This document shows, one piece after another, positions 36,194 through 46,404 of a DNA stretch of 64,000 nucleotides. Origin of the DNA: Carbonactinospora thermoautotrophica (GTDB lineage: Bacteria; Actinomycetota; Actinomycetes; Streptomycetales; Carbonactinosporaceae). The position numbers and the translations under genes are program-made. The notes under the pieces are model-generated. The model had not been told where the DNA came from. It saw nothing but the letters and a program-made list of their open reading frames with translations, and did no database searches. How positions within the stretch are numbered: position 1 is the first letter of the stretch; every line of letters starts with the position of its first letter. The stretch is taken from positions 372,001-436,000 of the forward strand of contig NZ_JYIJ01000017.1 of assembly GCF_001543895.1 (NCBI RefSeq), read 5' to 3'.

Positions 36194-37004
36194 AACGCAC
36201 GTGCACCACGTCCCCGGCGCCGACGCGCTCCTCGCCGGCTGCCGTGCGGACCACGAGGTGACCGGCTGGGTCGATGTCCACGGCGTCGCCTTCCACGACC
36301 CGGCCCGCGGGCAGCTCCACCCGGACCCGGCGGCCGAGGGTGACGCAGCGGTCCCGGTACGCGGCGCGCAGGCCGCTGGCCTCCGGGTCGCCGCCGGCCG
36401 CGCGCCAGCGCCCGTACCACTCGGCGATCTCGCGCAGCATGGCGCGCAGCAACGGGTCACGGTCGGTGCAGGCGCTGCCGGCGAGGGCGAGGGAGGTGGC
36501 GGTGGGGACGGGCAGCTCGTCGATGCGCAGCGTGACGTTGAGGCCGATGCCGAGCACGATCGCGTCGTCGACCCGCTCGGCGAGGATGCCGCCCAGCTTC
36601 CGGTCGTGCACGAACAGGTCGTTGGGCCACTTGAGGCCGATCTCCAGCTCGGCCAGGCGGCTGACCGCCGCGCACGAGCCGACCCCGGCGAGCAGCGGCA
36701 GCCAGCCCCACCGCGCGACCGGCACGCCGGCCGGCCGCAACAGCATCGAGAACGTGAGCCCGGAGCGGGGCGGCGCGACCCAGGCCCGGTCCAGGCGACC
36801 CCGCCCGGCGGTCTGGGACTCGGCGACGATCACCAACCCCTCGGGCGCTCCGTCCCGGGCGGCGCGGACGGCGTCGGCGTTGGTGGAGCCGGTCTCGGGC
36901 AGGACCCGGATCTCACGCCACAGCCCGCCGGGCACGGCGAGCGCCCGGGCGAGTTCCCGTGGACGCAGCGGCGGCCGCAGCAGGTCGGAGTAGGGAGAGT
37001 CCAC
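36192..37004 (-). CDS. birA: Biotin-[acetyl-CoA-carboxylase] ligase
   Basis: The 270-residue ligase has VLPETGSTNADAV, the biotinyl-AMP loop AESQTAGRGRLDRAW, LLPLLAGVGSCAAVSRL, LKWPNDLFVHDRKLGGILAE and a C-terminal SH3-like domain (VRVELPAGRVVEGDAVDID). There is no N-terminal helix-turn-helix, so it is a monofunctional ligase, not a repressor. It biotinylates the BCCP domain of the carboxylase encoded at 57500. It is divergent from accD. The stop codon overlaps the end of the MITE-like element. Confidence 0.95.
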   Translation of the reverse strand: MDSPYSDLLRPPLRPRELARALAVPGGLWREIRVLPETGSTNADAVRAARDGAPEGLVIVAESQTAGRGRLDRAWVAPPRSGLTFSMLLRPAGVPVARWGWLPLLAGVGSCAAVSRLAELEIGLKWPNDLFVHDRKLGGILAERVDDAIVLGIGLNVTLRIDELPVPTATSLALAGSACTDRDPLLRAMLREIAEWYGRWRAAGGDPEASGLRAAYRDRCVTLGRRVRVELPAGRVVEGDAVDIDPAGHLVVRTAAGEERVGAGDVVHVR

Positions 37005-37134
37005 CCGCTCAGCGTATGCCGCTCGTCACAGTGCCTGACGCCAGTGGCAAGCTGAGCCTGGTGCCTGGATACGCTACGGGCGCCGCCTGGGGGTGCGGGT
37101 GCCCCCGTGAAGCGCACACGACCGGGAGGACACG

Positions 37135-38745
37135 ATGGCCGAGAGCGCTGCCGTTCCGGAGAGCGACATCGACATCCACACCACCGCGGGCAAGCTGGCC
37201 GACCTGCACCGGCGGCTGGACGAGGCGGTGCACGCCGGGTCGGCACGCGCGGTCGAGAAGCAGCACGCCAAGGGCAAGCTGACCGCTCGGGAGCGCATCG
37301 ACCTGCTGCTCGACCCCGGGTCGTTCGTCGAGCTGGACGAGCTGGCCCGGCACCGGACGACCAACTTCGGGATGGACAAGGAGCGCCCGTACGGCGACGG
37401 CGTCGTGACCGGGTACGGCACGATCGACGGCCGCCAGGTGTGCGTGTTCGCCCAGGACTTCACGGTGTTCGGCGGCAGCCTGGGCGAGGTCTTCGGCGAG
37501 AAGATCGTCAAGGTCATGGACCTGGCGCTGAAGACCGGCTGCCCGATCATCGGGATCAACGACTCCGGCGGCGCCCGGATCCAGGAGGGCGTGGTCTCCC
37601 TCGGCCTGTACGGCGAGATCTTCTACCGGAACGTGATCGCCTCCGGCGTGATCCCGCAGATCTCGCTGATCATGGGGCCGTGCGCGGGCGGCGCGGTGTA
37701 CTCCCCGGCGATCACGGACTTCACCGTGATGGTGGACAAGACCTCGCACATGTTCATCACCGGCCCGGACGTCATCAAGACGGTGACCGGCGAGGAGGTC
37801 GGCTTCGAGGAGCTGGGCGGCGCCCGCACCCACAACACCAAGTCGGGCAACGCGCACTACCTGGCGAGCGACGAGAAGGACGCCGTCGAGTACGTCAAGG
37901 CGCTGCTCTCCTACCTGCCCAGCAACAACCTGGAGGACCCGCCGGCCTACGACGTCGAAGCCGACCTGGAGGTCACCGACTACGACCGGGAACTGGACAC
38001 CTTCATCCCGGACTCGCCGAACCAGCCGTACGACATGCACACGGTGATCGAGCACGTGCTGGACGACGGGGAGTTCCTGGAGGTCCAGCCGCTGTTCGCG
38101 CCGAACATCATCTGCGGCTTCGGGCGAATCGAGGGCCGCTCCGTGGGGGTGGTCGCGAACCAGCCGATGCAGTTCGCCGGCACCCTGGACATCAACGCCT
38201 CGGAGAAGGCGGCCCGGTTCGTCCGCACCTGCGACTGCTTCAACATCCCGGTGCTCACGTTCGTGGACGTGCCCGGCTTCCTGCCCGGCACCGACCAGGA
38301 GTGGAACGGCATCATCCGCCGGGGCGCGAAGCTGATCTACGCGTACGCCGAGGCGACCGTGCCGAAGGTGACCGTGATCACCCGCAAGGCGTACGGCGGC
38401 GCGTACGACGTCATGGGATCGAAGCACCTGCGGGCGGACATCAACTTCGCCTGGCCGACCGCGCAGATCGCGGTGATGGGGGCCCAGGGCGCGGTGAACA
38501 TCCTGTACCGCAAGGAGCTCAAGGAGGCCGCGGAGAAGGGGGAGAACCCCGACGAGCTGCGGGCCCGGCTGATCCGGGAGTACGAGGACACGCTGGCCAA
38601 CCCGTACGTGGCCGCTGAGCGCGGGTACGTGGACTCCGTCATCCCGCCCTCCTACACCCGGCCGCATGTGATCAGGGCGCTGCGCGCGTTGCGGAACAAG
38701 CGCGACACGCTGCCGCCGAAGAAGCACGGCAACATCCCGCTGTGA
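37135..38745 (+). CDS. accD: Acyl-CoA (propionyl/acetyl-CoA) carboxylase beta subunit
   Basis: The 536-residue carboxyltransferase has the AccD5/PccB layout. The N-terminal crotonase half has [36 protein letters not shown] and [18 protein letters not shown]. The C-terminal half has [35 protein letters not shown] and [15 protein letters not shown]. It transfers carboxyl from biotin to acyl-CoA, giving malonyl- or methylmalonyl-CoA. ATG 37135 has GGGAGGA upstream. The small epsilon subunit follows, and the biotin-bearing alpha subunit is at 57500, 18.7 kb away. Confidence 0.96.
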   Translation: MAESAAVPESDIDIHTTAGKLADLHRRLDEAVHAGSARAVEKQHAKGKLTARERIDLLLDPGSFVELDELARHRTTNFGMDKERPYGDGVVTGYGTIDGRQVCVFAQDFTVFGGSLGEVFGEKIVKVMDLALKTGCPIIGINDSGGARIQEGVVSLGLYGEIFYRNVIASGVIPQISLIMGPCAGGAVYSPAITDFTVMVDKTSHMFITGPDVIKTVTGEEVGFEELGGARTHNTKSGNAHYLASDEKDAVEYVKALLSYLPSNNLEDPPAYDVEADLEVTDYDRELDTFIPDSPNQPYDMHTVIEHVLDDGEFLEVQPLFAPNIICGFGRIEGRSVGVVANQPMQFAGTLDINASEKAARFVRTCDCFNIPVLTFVDVPGFLPGTDQEWNGIIRRGAKLIYAYAEATVPKVTVITRKAYGGAYDVMGSKHLRADINFAWPTAQIAVMGAQGAVNILYRKELKEAAEKGENPDELRARLIREYEDTLANPYVAAERGYVDSVIPPSYTRPHVIRALRALRNKRDTLPPKKHGNIPL

Positions 38746-38754
38746 GGTGTGGCC

Positions 38755-38967
38755 ATGGAGACACCCTTCCTGCGCGTGGTGCGCGGCGAGCCCACGGCGG
38801 AGGAGCTGGCCGCCGTGGTGGTCGTGCTCCAGGCCCGGGCCGCCGCGGCTGCCGGTGCGGCCGCCCCGGCCGAGCCGCCCTCGGCGTGGCGGGACCGGTC
38901 CCGGTACGTGCGCCGGCCGCTGGCGCCGGGACCGGGCGCGTGGCGGGCCAGCGCCCTGCCCCGCTGA
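38755..38967 (+). CDS. accE: Acyl-CoA carboxylase epsilon subunit
   Basis: The 70-residue protein matches actinobacterial AccE/PccE: LRVVRGEPTAEELAAVVVVL, an Ala-rich linker and SAWRDRSRYVRRPLAPGPG, W at the C-terminus. It bridges alpha and beta subunits in the holoenzyme. ATG 38755 has GAGG 7 nt upstream and lies 9 nt after the accD stop; a GTG two codons upstream is also in frame. Confidence 0.9.
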   Translation: METPFLRVVRGEPTAEELAAVVVVLQARAAAAAGAAAPAEPPSAWRDRSRYVRRPLAPGPGAWRASALPR

Positions 38968-39000
38968 CCGGCGGGGCGGCGGGACGGTAGCCTCGACGGC

Positions 39001-39588
39001 GTGACTCCAGTCGTACTCGCTTCCGCCTCACCCGCCCGCCTGAAGCTGCTCCAGGCCGCCGGGCTGGACCCGAAGGTGATCGTGAGCGGGGTCGACGAGA
39101 GCACGATCACCGCGGACACGCCCGGGGAACTGTGCCGCGCGCTCGCCGAGGCCAAGGCGCAGGCCGTCGCCGCCCAGCTCGACACGGGCCTGGTCATCGG
39201 TTGTGACTCGGTGCTGGAGCTGGACGGCCGGGCGCTGGGCAAGCCGGCCAGCCCCGAGGAGGCGGTCGAGCGCTGGCGCGCCATGGCCGGGCGGACCGGC
39301 ACGCTGCTCACCGGGCACTGCGTGATCGACGTCGCCGCGAGGCGGCGCGTGTCCGACGTCGCCGCCACCCGGGTGCGGTTCGGCCGGCCGACCGAGGAGG
39401 AGATCGCCGCGTACGTCGCCACCGGCGAGCCGCTGCGCGTGGCCGGCGCGTTCACCCTGGACGGCCTGGGCGGCTGGTTCGTCGAGGGCATCGACGGCGA
39501 CCACGGCAACGTGATCGGCCTGTCGCTCCCGCTGCTGCGCGCCCTGCTCGCCCGGCTCGGTATCCGGGTGACAGATCTTTGGGCTTGA
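39001..39588 (+). CDS. maf: Maf-family nucleoside triphosphate pyrophosphatase
   Basis: The 195-residue protein has the Maf motifs [79 protein letters not shown] and VIGLSLPLL. Maf enzymes hydrolyse non-canonical or specific dNTP/UTP to monophosphates. GTG 39001 starts 33 nt after accE, so it is probably in the carboxylase operon. Confidence 0.95.
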   Translation: MTPVVLASASPARLKLLQAAGLDPKVIVSGVDESTITADTPGELCRALAEAKAQAVAAQLDTGLVIGCDSVLELDGRALGKPASPEEAVERWRAMAGRTGTLLTGHCVIDVAARRRVSDVAATRVRFGRPTEEEIAAYVATGEPLRVAGAFTLDGLGGWFVEGIDGDHGNVIGLSLPLLRALLARLGIRVTDLWA

Positions 39589-39625
39589 GCCCCCGTCGTC
39601 CCCGAGGCGGGCGCGAGACCGGGCG

Positions 39626-41215
39626 TCAGGCTCCGGTGTCGAGGGCCGCGGCCAGGTCGCGGGCCTCGAAAGCCAGCCACAACTCCATCCGGTCGCGGCT
39701 GGAGTCCAGACGGCGGCCGGTGAGCCGCTCCACGCGGCGCATCCGGTTGCGCAGCGTGTGCCGGTGCACGCCGAGCGCCGCGGCGGCGGCCTCCAGGGAG
39801 CCGTTCGCCTCCAGGAACGCCCGCAACGAGGCGCACAGGTCGCGGCCCGGCCGGTCCGCCCGCTCGACCGGGCCGAGCACGGTCTCGGCGTACGCGGCGA
39901 GCACGGCCGGGCTGGCCGCCTCCAGCAGCAGACGGGAACTGGCGAGGGCCGCGGCGTCGGTCACGCCGCCGCCCCGCTCCCGGCTCATCCGCAGCGCCTG
40001 GCGCGCCTGCCGGAGCGAGTGCGCCGCGGCCTCCGGGTGGACGGGGGTGCCGAGCCCCACCGCGCGACCGGGGAGGAGCCGCTCCAGGGCGTCCGCGAGG
40101 TCGCCGGGCGGGTCGGGCACGAGCAGCACGACCTCGTCGCCGGCGACCTCCAGCAACGCCGCCGGGTACGCCTCGGCGAGATCCTCGACGGTGGTGTCGA
40201 CGGTGGTGCCGGCGCTGCCGGCGGCGGTGTCGGCGGCGCTGCCAGTAGTGGTGGTGTCGGCGCTGCCGGCGGCGGTGTCCACGGTGGTGTCCACGGCGAC
40301 CGCGCGCAGCACGGCCGCGGTGATGCCGACGGAGGCCAGCAGCGACCGGGCCCGCTCGGCAGGCTGGACGACGGCGACCAACCGGCGCAGCGCCTCGGTA
40401 CGGCGGCGCCGCTCGACCTGCGCCACGGCGTGCAGGCGCTCCAGCTCGATCGAGAGCAACGACACCGCGCCGGCGGCGACCAGCCGCTCGAACTGGCCGA
40501 GCGGCGCGGCCTGGCCGTACACCAGGAAGCCGCGCAGCCGCTGCGCCCCGAGCGGCTGGATCCGCTGCTCCCCCGCCACGGTGGACAGCGACGCGCTGGC
40601 GCGCAACCCCTGGGATCGCAGCCGGGCGAGTTGGGGCCGCACGTCGTCGAGCCAGCCGCCGGCCGCGCTGTCGGGCACGGCGGCGAGGACGTGGCCCGCG
40701 GTGTCGGTGACCACGGCCCACATGCCGGTCGCGGACGCGAACGCGGTGGTGACCGCGGCGATGCCGCCTGGGTGGACGGCGGCGGCGGTGAGCGAGCGCT
40801 GGGCGTCGAAGGCCCGCTGGATCTCCGCGTACCGCTCGGCGGCCAGGTGCGCGAACACCTCCTCGGTGATCGCGATGAAGGGGACCTCCTGCGGCACCTC
40901 CAGCAGCGGCAGGCCGGCCTCCTCGGCGGCCTCGGCCAGCTCCGGCGGGGTCGTCACGTGGGTGAGGTCGGCGCCGAGGCCGAGCGCGAGGCAGCTCACC
41001 CCCGCCTGGACCAGGCGGCGCACGTACGCGCGGGCCGCCGCGGGACGCAATCGCATCCCGGTCGTCATGAGCAGCTCCCCGCCGTGCAGCCAGGGCACGG
41101 GGTCCTCCAGCTCGCTCACGTGCGCGCTGACCAGGGGCCGGTCGAGCGCGTCCGCCCCGGCGACCACGCGCAGGCGCAACGCCGGGTTCTCGACGATCGC
41201 GCGAACCGTGGGCAT
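39626..41215 (-). CDS. PucR-family transcriptional regulator
   Basis: The 529-residue regulator has an N-terminal PucR domain (MPTVRAIVENPALRLRVVAG; WLHGGELLMTTG), a central GGDEF-like domain and a C-terminal PucR helix-turn-helix (LRAFLEANGSLEAAAAALGV, HRHTLRNRMRRVERLTGRRL). I chose ATG 41215, since residues upstream look non-coding. The central domain contains an unusual low-complexity run of D-T-T-V and A-G-S-A units. It is divergent from the ureohydrolase operon, which it probably activates in response to a nitrogen compound. Confidence 0.92.
   Translation of the reverse strand: MPTVRAIVENPALRLRVVAGADALDRPLVSAHVSELEDPVPWLHGGELLMTTGMRLRPAAARAYVRRLVQAGVSCLALGLGADLTHVTTPPELAEAAEEAGLPLLEVPQEVPFIAITEEVFAHLAAERYAEIQRAFDAQRSLTAAAVHPGGIAAVTTAFASATGMWAVVTDTAGHVLAAVPDSAAGGWLDDVRPQLARLRSQGLRASASLSTVAGEQRIQPLGAQRLRGFLVYGQAAPLGQFERLVAAGAVSLLSIELERLHAVAQVERRRRTEALRRLVAVVQPAERARSLLASVGITAAVLRAVAVDTTVDTAAGSADTTTTGSAADTAAGSAGTTVDTTVEDLAEAYPAALLEVAGDEVVLLVPDPPGDLADALERLLPGRAVGLGTPVHPEAAAHSLRQARQALRMSRERGGGVTDAAALASSRLLLEAASPAVLAAYAETVLGPVERADRPGRDLCASLRAFLEANGSLEAAAAALGVHRHTLRNRMRRVERLTGRRLDSSRDRMELWLAFEARDLAAALDTGA
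40211..40279. repeat. Direct repeat inside the PucR gene
   Basis: A 21-bp sequence (starting GGCGCTGCCGGCGG) occurs at 40211-40231 and again at 40259-40279, 48 bp apart, with related GTG/GTC-rich units between. It encodes the low-complexity insert rich in Asp-Thr-Thr and Ala-Gly-Ser, so copy-number change would keep the frame (48 is a multiple of 3). Confidence 0.75.
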
Positions 41216-41418
41216 GCGGCTCCGGTCAAGTGGTTGTACGGGGTGAACAGGTACCACCGTGGGGCGGCTTCCCCACCATGGCGGCACCTTACCGTCCGCC
41301 GACGCACGAGCGGATTGGCCACTGTGTACATCCCGGACGTGAAATATCGCCGTAACGGCGATTCACGGCCGGTCGCGGCGCTCCTACGCTGATGGCGCGT
41401 TCCGAGACTGGAGGTGCT

Positions 41419-42411
41419 GTGCCGAAGGACCTGACCCGGCGTGGGCCGGTCGACGCGACCGAAGTCCCGCGGTTCGCCGGGCCTGACACCTTCGCCCGCC
41501 TGCCACGCTTGGACGAGGTGGGTCACGCGGACGTCGCCGTGGTCGGGGTGCCGTTCGACAGCGGCGTGAGCTACCGCCCGGGGGCCCGGTTCGGCCCGGC
41601 GCACATCCGGCAGTCGTCCAAGCTGCTGCGCCCGTACAACCCGGCGCTGGACACCGAGCCGTTCGGCGCCCAGCAGGTCGCCGACGCGGGTGACATCGCC
41701 TGCAACCCGTTCAGCATCCGCGAAGCGGTGCGCACGATCGAGGAGCGGGCGCGCGCCCTGGTCGACCAGGGCATGAGGCTGCTCACCCTGGGCGGCGACC
41801 ACACCATCGCGCTGCCCCTGCTGCGGGTGATGGCCGAGCGCCACGGCCCGGTCGCGGTGCTGCACTTCGACGCGCACCTGGACACCTGGGACACCTATTT
41901 CGGCGAGCCCTACACGCACGGCACCCCGTTTCGCCGGGCCGCCGAGGAGGGGCTGCTCGACCCGGCCCGGTGCCTGCACATCGGCATCCGCGGGCCGCTG
42001 TACTCGCGCCGCGACCTGCTGGAGGACGCTGAGCTCGGGTTCCGGGTCGTGCGCAGCGACGACTTCGAGACCGAGGGGACGCGCGGGGTGGTCGAGCGCA
42101 TGCGAGACCGGCTCGGCACCGGCCCGGTGTACGTGTCGGTCGACATCGACGTGCTCGACCCCGCGTACGCGCCCGGCACCGGCACCCCCGAGGCGGGGGG
42201 GCTGACCAGTCGCGAGCTGCTCACCGTGCTGCGCGGCCTGGCCGGGCTGGACGTGGTCGGCGCGGACATCGTCGAGGTCGCGCCCGCCTACGACCACGCG
42301 GAGATCACCGGCATCGCGGCGGCGCACGTCGGCTACGAGCTGCTGTCCGTGCTGGCCGCCGAGGTTTCGGGGAACGCGCCTAAGGACTCGCACGGGAGGT
42401 TCGTGCCATGA
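41419..42411 (+). CDS. Ureohydrolase (agmatinase/guanidinobutyrase family)
   Basis: The 330-residue arginase-fold enzyme has all the binuclear Mn ligands: [24 protein letters not shown] and [20 protein letters not shown], followed by the substrate-loop [11 protein letters not shown]. It removes urea from a guanidino compound. GTG 41419 has GGAGG 4 nt upstream; an ATG nine codons earlier is also in frame. Linkage to a GABA-type aminotransferase and a semialdehyde dehydrogenase favours 4-guanidinobutyrate (giving GABA) over agmatine, but sequence alone does not decide. Confidence 0.9.
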   Translation: MPKDLTRRGPVDATEVPRFAGPDTFARLPRLDEVGHADVAVVGVPFDSGVSYRPGARFGPAHIRQSSKLLRPYNPALDTEPFGAQQVADAGDIACNPFSIREAVRTIEERARALVDQGMRLLTLGGDHTIALPLLRVMAERHGPVAVLHFDAHLDTWDTYFGEPYTHGTPFRRAAEEGLLDPARCLHIGIRGPLYSRRDLLEDAELGFRVVRSDDFETEGTRGVVERMRDRLGTGPVYVSVDIDVLDPAYAPGTGTPEAGGLTSRELLTVLRGLAGLDVVGADIVEVAPAYDHAEITGIAAAHVGYELLSVLAAEVSGNAPKDSHGRFVP

Positions 42412-43751
42412 CTCACGTGGGTGGGCCCTCGCTGCCCCAGGAGCGCCGCCTCGTCACGGAGGTGCCCGGCCCCCGGTCACGGGAGCTGCTGGCCCGCAAG
42501 CAGTCGGCGGTCGCGGCGGGTGTCGGGGTCATGCTGCCGGTGTTCGTGACCGCGGCCGGCGGCGGGGTGCTGGTGGACGTCGACGGCAACTCGCTGATCG
42601 ACTTCGGGTCCGGTATCGCGGTCACGAACGTCGGGAACTCCGCCGAGCACGTGGTGGCCGGGGTGCGCGCGCAGGCCGAGGCGTACACGCACACGTGTTT
42701 CATGATCGCCCCCTACGAGCCGTACGTGAGGGTGTGCGAGGAGCTGAACCGACTCACCCCCGGCGACCACGAGAAGCGGTCGGCGCTGTTCAACTCGGGC
42801 TCGGAAGCGGTGGAGAACGCGGTCAAGATCGCCCGCGCCTACACCCGACGGCCGGCGGTCGTGGTGTTCGACCACGCCTACCACGGCCGCACCAACCTGA
42901 CGATGGCGCTGACCGCGAAGAACATGCCCTACAAGCATCGCTTCGGGCCGTTCGCGCCGGAGGTGTACCGGGTGCCGATGTCGTACCCGTTCCGCGAGCC
43001 GGTCGAGATCACCGGCGAGCAGGCGGCGGCCCGCGCGATCAGCGTGATCGACAGGCAGGTGGGCGCGGAGAACCTGGCCGCGGTGCTCATCGAGCCGATC
43101 CAGGGCGAGGGCGGGTTCGTGGTGCCCGCGCCCGGGTTCCTGCCCGCGATCGCCGCGTGGTGCCGGGAGCGCGGCGTGGTCTTCATCGCCGACGAGATCC
43201 AGACCGGGTTCGCCCGCACCGGCGCCTGGTTCGCGTGCGAGCACGAAGGCGTGGTCCCGGACCTGATCGCCACCGCGAAGGGCATCGCCGGCGGGCTGCC
43301 GCTGTCCGCGGTCACCGGCCGGGCCGAGATCATGGACGCCGTGCACGCCGGCGGCCTGGGCGGCACCTACGGCGGCAACCCCATCGCCTGCGCCGCTGCC
43401 CTGGGCGCGATCCGCACCATCGAGGAGCAGGACCTGGTGGGCCGGGCCCGTCGGATCGGCGAGGTCATGCTGGCGCGCCTGGGCGACATGGCCGCCTGCT
43501 ACCCGGTCATCGGCGACGTGCGCGGCCGGGGCGCGATGACCGCCGTCGAAATCGTCCGGCCGGGCACCAAGGATCCCGACCCCGAGGCCACGCAGGCGGT
43601 CGCCCGTGCCTGCCACGCCGCCGGGCTGCTCGTCCTGACCTGCGGCACGTACGGCAACGTGCTGCGGTTCCTGCCCCCGCTCGTCATCCCCGACCACCTG
43701 CTCGCCGAGGGCTTGGACATCCTCGACAAGGCCTTCGCCGCCGTGAGCTGA
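42408..43751 (+). CDS. gabT: 4-aminobutyrate aminotransferase-like class III aminotransferase
   Basis: The 447-residue PLP enzyme has [58 protein letters not shown], the PLP Asp in [16 protein letters not shown] and the Schiff-base Lys in [19 protein letters not shown]. The [18 protein letters not shown] motif is typical of GabT. ATGA overlap with the ureohydrolase stop gives coupled translation. It converts GABA plus 2-oxoglutarate to succinate semialdehyde and glutamate, assuming the GABA assignment is right. Confidence 0.92.
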   Translation: MTHVGGPSLPQERRLVTEVPGPRSRELLARKQSAVAAGVGVMLPVFVTAAGGGVLVDVDGNSLIDFGSGIAVTNVGNSAEHVVAGVRAQAEAYTHTCFMIAPYEPYVRVCEELNRLTPGDHEKRSALFNSGSEAVENAVKIARAYTRRPAVVVFDHAYHGRTNLTMALTAKNMPYKHRFGPFAPEVYRVPMSYPFREPVEITGEQAAARAISVIDRQVGAENLAAVLIEPIQGEGGFVVPAPGFLPAIAAWCRERGVVFIADEIQTGFARTGAWFACEHEGVVPDLIATAKGIAGGLPLSAVTGRAEIMDAVHAGGLGGTYGGNPIACAAALGAIRTIEEQDLVGRARRIGEVMLARLGDMAACYPVIGDVRGRGAMTAVEIVRPGTKDPDPEATQAVARACHAAGLLVLTCGTYGNVLRFLPPLVIPDHLLAEGLDILDKAFAAVS

Positions 43752-43768
43752 AGATTAGGAGCGCCGTA

Positions 43769-45214
43769 ATGGAGAAGAAGACGTACCCGGCCTGGGTCGC
43801 CGGGCGCCCGGTGGAGGCCGGCGACACCCTCGAGGTCACCCACCCGTACGACGGGCGCGTGATCGGCACCGCGGTGGTGCCCTCGGCCGCCGACGTGGAG
43901 GCGGCGATCGCGGCGGCGCACGCGGCCCGGCACGAGACGGCCACGCTGCCCGCGCACGCCCGCGCCGCCGCGCTCGACCACGTGTCCCGGCGGCTGACCG
44001 AGCGCGCCGAGGAACTGGCCCGGCTCGTCACCGGCGAGAACGGCAAGCCGCTGAAGTGGGCCCGGGTCGAGGTGTCCCGGGCGATCTCGACGTTCCGCTG
44101 GGCCGCCGAGGAGGCCCGGCGCTGGTCGGGCGAGCTCCAGCGGCTCGACACCGACCCGGCGGCGACCGGCCGACTGGCGGTCGTGCGGCGCGTGCCGCGC
44201 GGGCCGGTGCTCGGCATCGCGCCGTTCAACTTCCCGCTCAACCTGGTCGCCCACAAGGTCGCCCCGGCCCTCGCCGCGGGCGCGCCGATCGTGATCAAGC
44301 CGGCCCCGGCCACGCCGCTGTCGGCGCTGGTCCTCGGCGAGATCCTCGCGGAGACCGACCTGCCCGCCGGCTCCTGGTCGGTGCTGCCGGTGCCGAACGA
44401 CCGCGCGGCCGAGCTGGTGCACGACCCCCGGCTGCCGGTCGTGTCCTTCACCGGCTCCGTCCCGGTCGGCTGGAGCATCCGGGACGCGGTGCCGCGCAAG
44501 CACGTGACGCTGGAGCTGGGTGGCAACGCGGCGGTCGTGGTCTGCGCCGACTACGCCTCCGACGCCGACCTGGACTGGGCGGCCACCCGCATCGCGACGT
44601 TCGCGATGTACCAGGCGGGTCAGTCCTGCATCTCGGTCCAGCGCGTGTACGCCGACCGCACGGTGTACGACGCCCTGGCCGAGCGGGTGGTCGCCAAGGT
44701 CAAGGCGCTGCGCACCGGCGACCCGTGGGACGACGCCACCGAGGTCGGCCCGCTGATCAGCGAGGACGCCGCCGCCCGGGTGGAACGGTGGGTCTCCGAG
44801 GCCCTGGACGCCGGGGCCAAGCTGCTGACCGGCGGCCAGCGGGACGGCACCACGTACGCCCCGACCGTGCTCGCCGACGTGCCCGAGGACGCCAAGGTCT
44901 CCTGCGAGGAGGTCTTCGGCCCGGTCATGACCCTGGCCGCCGTGGACTCGGTGGACGAGGCGTTCGAGCGGGTGAACGCGTCCCGGTACGGCCTGCAGGC
45001 CGGGATCTTCACCCGCGACCTGCAGGTGGCCTTCCGCGCCCACCGCGACCTGGAGGTCGGCGGCGTGGTGATCGGAGACGTCCCCAGCTACCGCGCCGAC
45101 CAGATGCCCTACGGCGGCGTGAAGGAGTCCGGCGTCGGCCGCGAGGGCGTCCGGTACGCGATGGAGGACCTCACCTACGAGCGCGTGCTGGTGCTGACCG
45201 GCCTGCCGCTGTGA
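43769..45214 (+). CDS. Aldehyde dehydrogenase, probable succinate-semialdehyde type
   Basis: The 481-residue NAD(P) aldehyde dehydrogenase has IAPFNFPLNLVAHKVAPALA, IVIKPAPATPLSALVLGEIL, SFTGSVPVGWSI, LELGGNAAVVVCADY (general base Glu), the catalytic Cys in YQAGQSCISVQRVYA, and CEEVFGPVMTLAAVDSVDEA. ATG 43769 has AGGAG 7 nt upstream and lies 17 nt after the aminotransferase. In context it oxidises the semialdehyde made by the aminotransferase. A longer open frame extends upstream through the aminotransferase gene but is a shadow. Confidence 0.92.
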   Translation: MEKKTYPAWVAGRPVEAGDTLEVTHPYDGRVIGTAVVPSAADVEAAIAAAHAARHETATLPAHARAAALDHVSRRLTERAEELARLVTGENGKPLKWARVEVSRAISTFRWAAEEARRWSGELQRLDTDPAATGRLAVVRRVPRGPVLGIAPFNFPLNLVAHKVAPALAAGAPIVIKPAPATPLSALVLGEILAETDLPAGSWSVLPVPNDRAAELVHDPRLPVVSFTGSVPVGWSIRDAVPRKHVTLELGGNAAVVVCADYASDADLDWAATRIATFAMYQAGQSCISVQRVYADRTVYDALAERVVAKVKALRTGDPWDDATEVGPLISEDAAARVERWVSEALDAGAKLLTGGQRDGTTYAPTVLADVPEDAKVSCEEVFGPVMTLAAVDSVDEAFERVNASRYGLQAGIFTRDLQVAFRAHRDLEVGGVVIGDVPSYRADQMPYGGVKESGVGREGVRYAMEDLTYERVLVLTGLPL

Positions 45215-45220
45215 GAACCG

Positions 45221-45254
45221 GCCCCGGGGCCGCGGCTCCCCGCGGCCCCGGGGC
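45221..45254. terminator. Strong GC hairpin terminator
   Basis: Perfect 15-bp arms (45221-45235, 45240-45254; GCCCCGGGGCCGCGG) surround a 4-nt CTCC loop just 6 nt after the aldehyde dehydrogenase stop. A smaller hairpin (CCACCG-gt-CGGTGG) follows. It should end the ureohydrolase operon and marks the left boundary of the accessory island. Confidence 0.8.
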
Positions 45255-45375
45255 GGTGCCCCACCGGTCGGTGGAACATCGGTGGGACATCTGAGGAATG
45301 GCCCGGCCGCGCAGGTCCTCGCGGTTGCCTGGCCTGGCGGTCATCGGACTGGTGGGCGCGTCGGCGGGCAAGAGG

Positions 45376-45391
45376 TGATCTCGTGAGATCA
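45376..45391. promoter_or_regulatory. Inverted repeat before the peptidase E gene
   Basis: TGATCTC-gt-GAGATCA is a perfect 7-bp inverted repeat ending 7 nt before the ATG at 45399. No ribosome site is visible between it and the start, so it may be an operator overlapping the transcription start or a structure that masks translation. Confidence 0.4.
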
Positions 45392-45398
45392 TCCCCTC

Positions 45399-46112
45399 AT
45401 GCCGGCCGATGCGCCCACCATCCTCGCCACTTCCATGGGCTTTAACCGCTCCCGTGAGCCGTGGCGGCCTGGCCCGATCTTTACGTACGCATTCCGGCTT
45501 GCAGGTGCGATAGAGCGCCCGCGACTCTGCTTCATCGCCACGGCGAGCGGCGACAAGGCCGAGAGCATCCGCAACTTTTACGCGGCCTTTGCAGGCTCTG
45601 CCGTGCGCACGTCACACCTCGCCCTCTTCGACAAGCCCAATGTGCCCGGCATTCGCGCGCACCTGCTCGGTCAAGATGTCATCTGGGTCGACCGTGGCAG
45701 CGTGGCGAATCTGCTGGCGGTGTGGCGGGTGCATGGGCTGGACGACATCTTGCGCGAGTGTTGGCAGGCCGGAGTGGTGCTGGCGGGCGAGTCAGCGGGC
45801 TCGCTCTGTTGGCATGTCGGCGGCACCACTGACTCGTTCGGCGAAATCAGAGAGTTCACTGACGGCCTTGGCTTCTTGCCCTACTCCAACGTCGTCCACT
45901 ACCAGGAACGGTGGGAGCTGTACCATCGGCTCATCGCCGAAGGAGTACTGCCCGCCGGCTATGCCACCGACGCGGGCGCGGGACTCCACTACCGTGGCAG
46001 CGAGCTGGTTGAGGTCGTGGCAGATCGCCGCAACGCCTACGCCTATTTCGTTGAGCGCACGGCAGGCGACGGTGTCAACGTCACACGTCTTGAGCCGCGC
46101 CGGCTGCGGTGA
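45399..46112 (+). CDS. Peptidase E-like protein (family S51)
   Basis: The 237-residue protein of the class I glutamine amidotransferase-like fold carries the S51 nucleophile motif VVLAGESAGSLCWHVGG. It also has LFDKPNVPGIRAHLL, VIWVDRGSVANLLAVW (ligand loop) and LPYSNVVHYQERWELYH with a candidate catalytic His. Peptidase E cleaves Asp-X dipeptides; actinobacterial relatives are uncharacterised. Codon use is less GC-biased than in genes to the left, which fits an acquired segment. It stands alone. Confidence 0.85.
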   Translation: MPADAPTILATSMGFNRSREPWRPGPIFTYAFRLAGAIERPRLCFIATASGDKAESIRNFYAAFAGSAVRTSHLALFDKPNVPGIRAHLLGQDVIWVDRGSVANLLAVWRVHGLDDILRECWQAGVVLAGESAGSLCWHVGGTTDSFGEIREFTDGLGFLPYSNVVHYQERWELYHRLIAEGVLPAGYATDAGAGLHYRGSELVEVVADRRNAYAYFVERTAGDGVNVTRLEPRRLR

Positions 46113-46404
46113 GGACTCACCTTTGCGCTGTCAAGCGGTGCTGAACTTCTTGCACGTCTGAGTAATTCGACCAATGGCTAAAAGGCTGTCACGTAACTGA
46201 TCTTCTGGATTGGGCGCGGTTGCTGGCCGGTGCATGCTTGGATCAGCCGGTGAGCGTGAGCAGCCGAGATCACCTGACCACACTCCAACCAACGGCCGAC
46301 GCCACCCCGAGTCACGAGACAACCTTCAGGCTAAGGTTGGCCACTTGCTATGAAGTAGCGCTCCTCGTCACCTCTTGCTCGATCCGTTCAAAGACTTCCT
46401 GACT

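Noticed and set aside
36003-36195. Two 61-residue open frames, one per strand, inside the MITE-like element
   Set aside because: They mirror one another because the ends are inverted repeats; composition is not protein-like.
46220-46402. 60-residue frame left of the insertion sequence
   Set aside because: No ribosome site, no motif, and it runs into the IS boundary; treated as non-coding.
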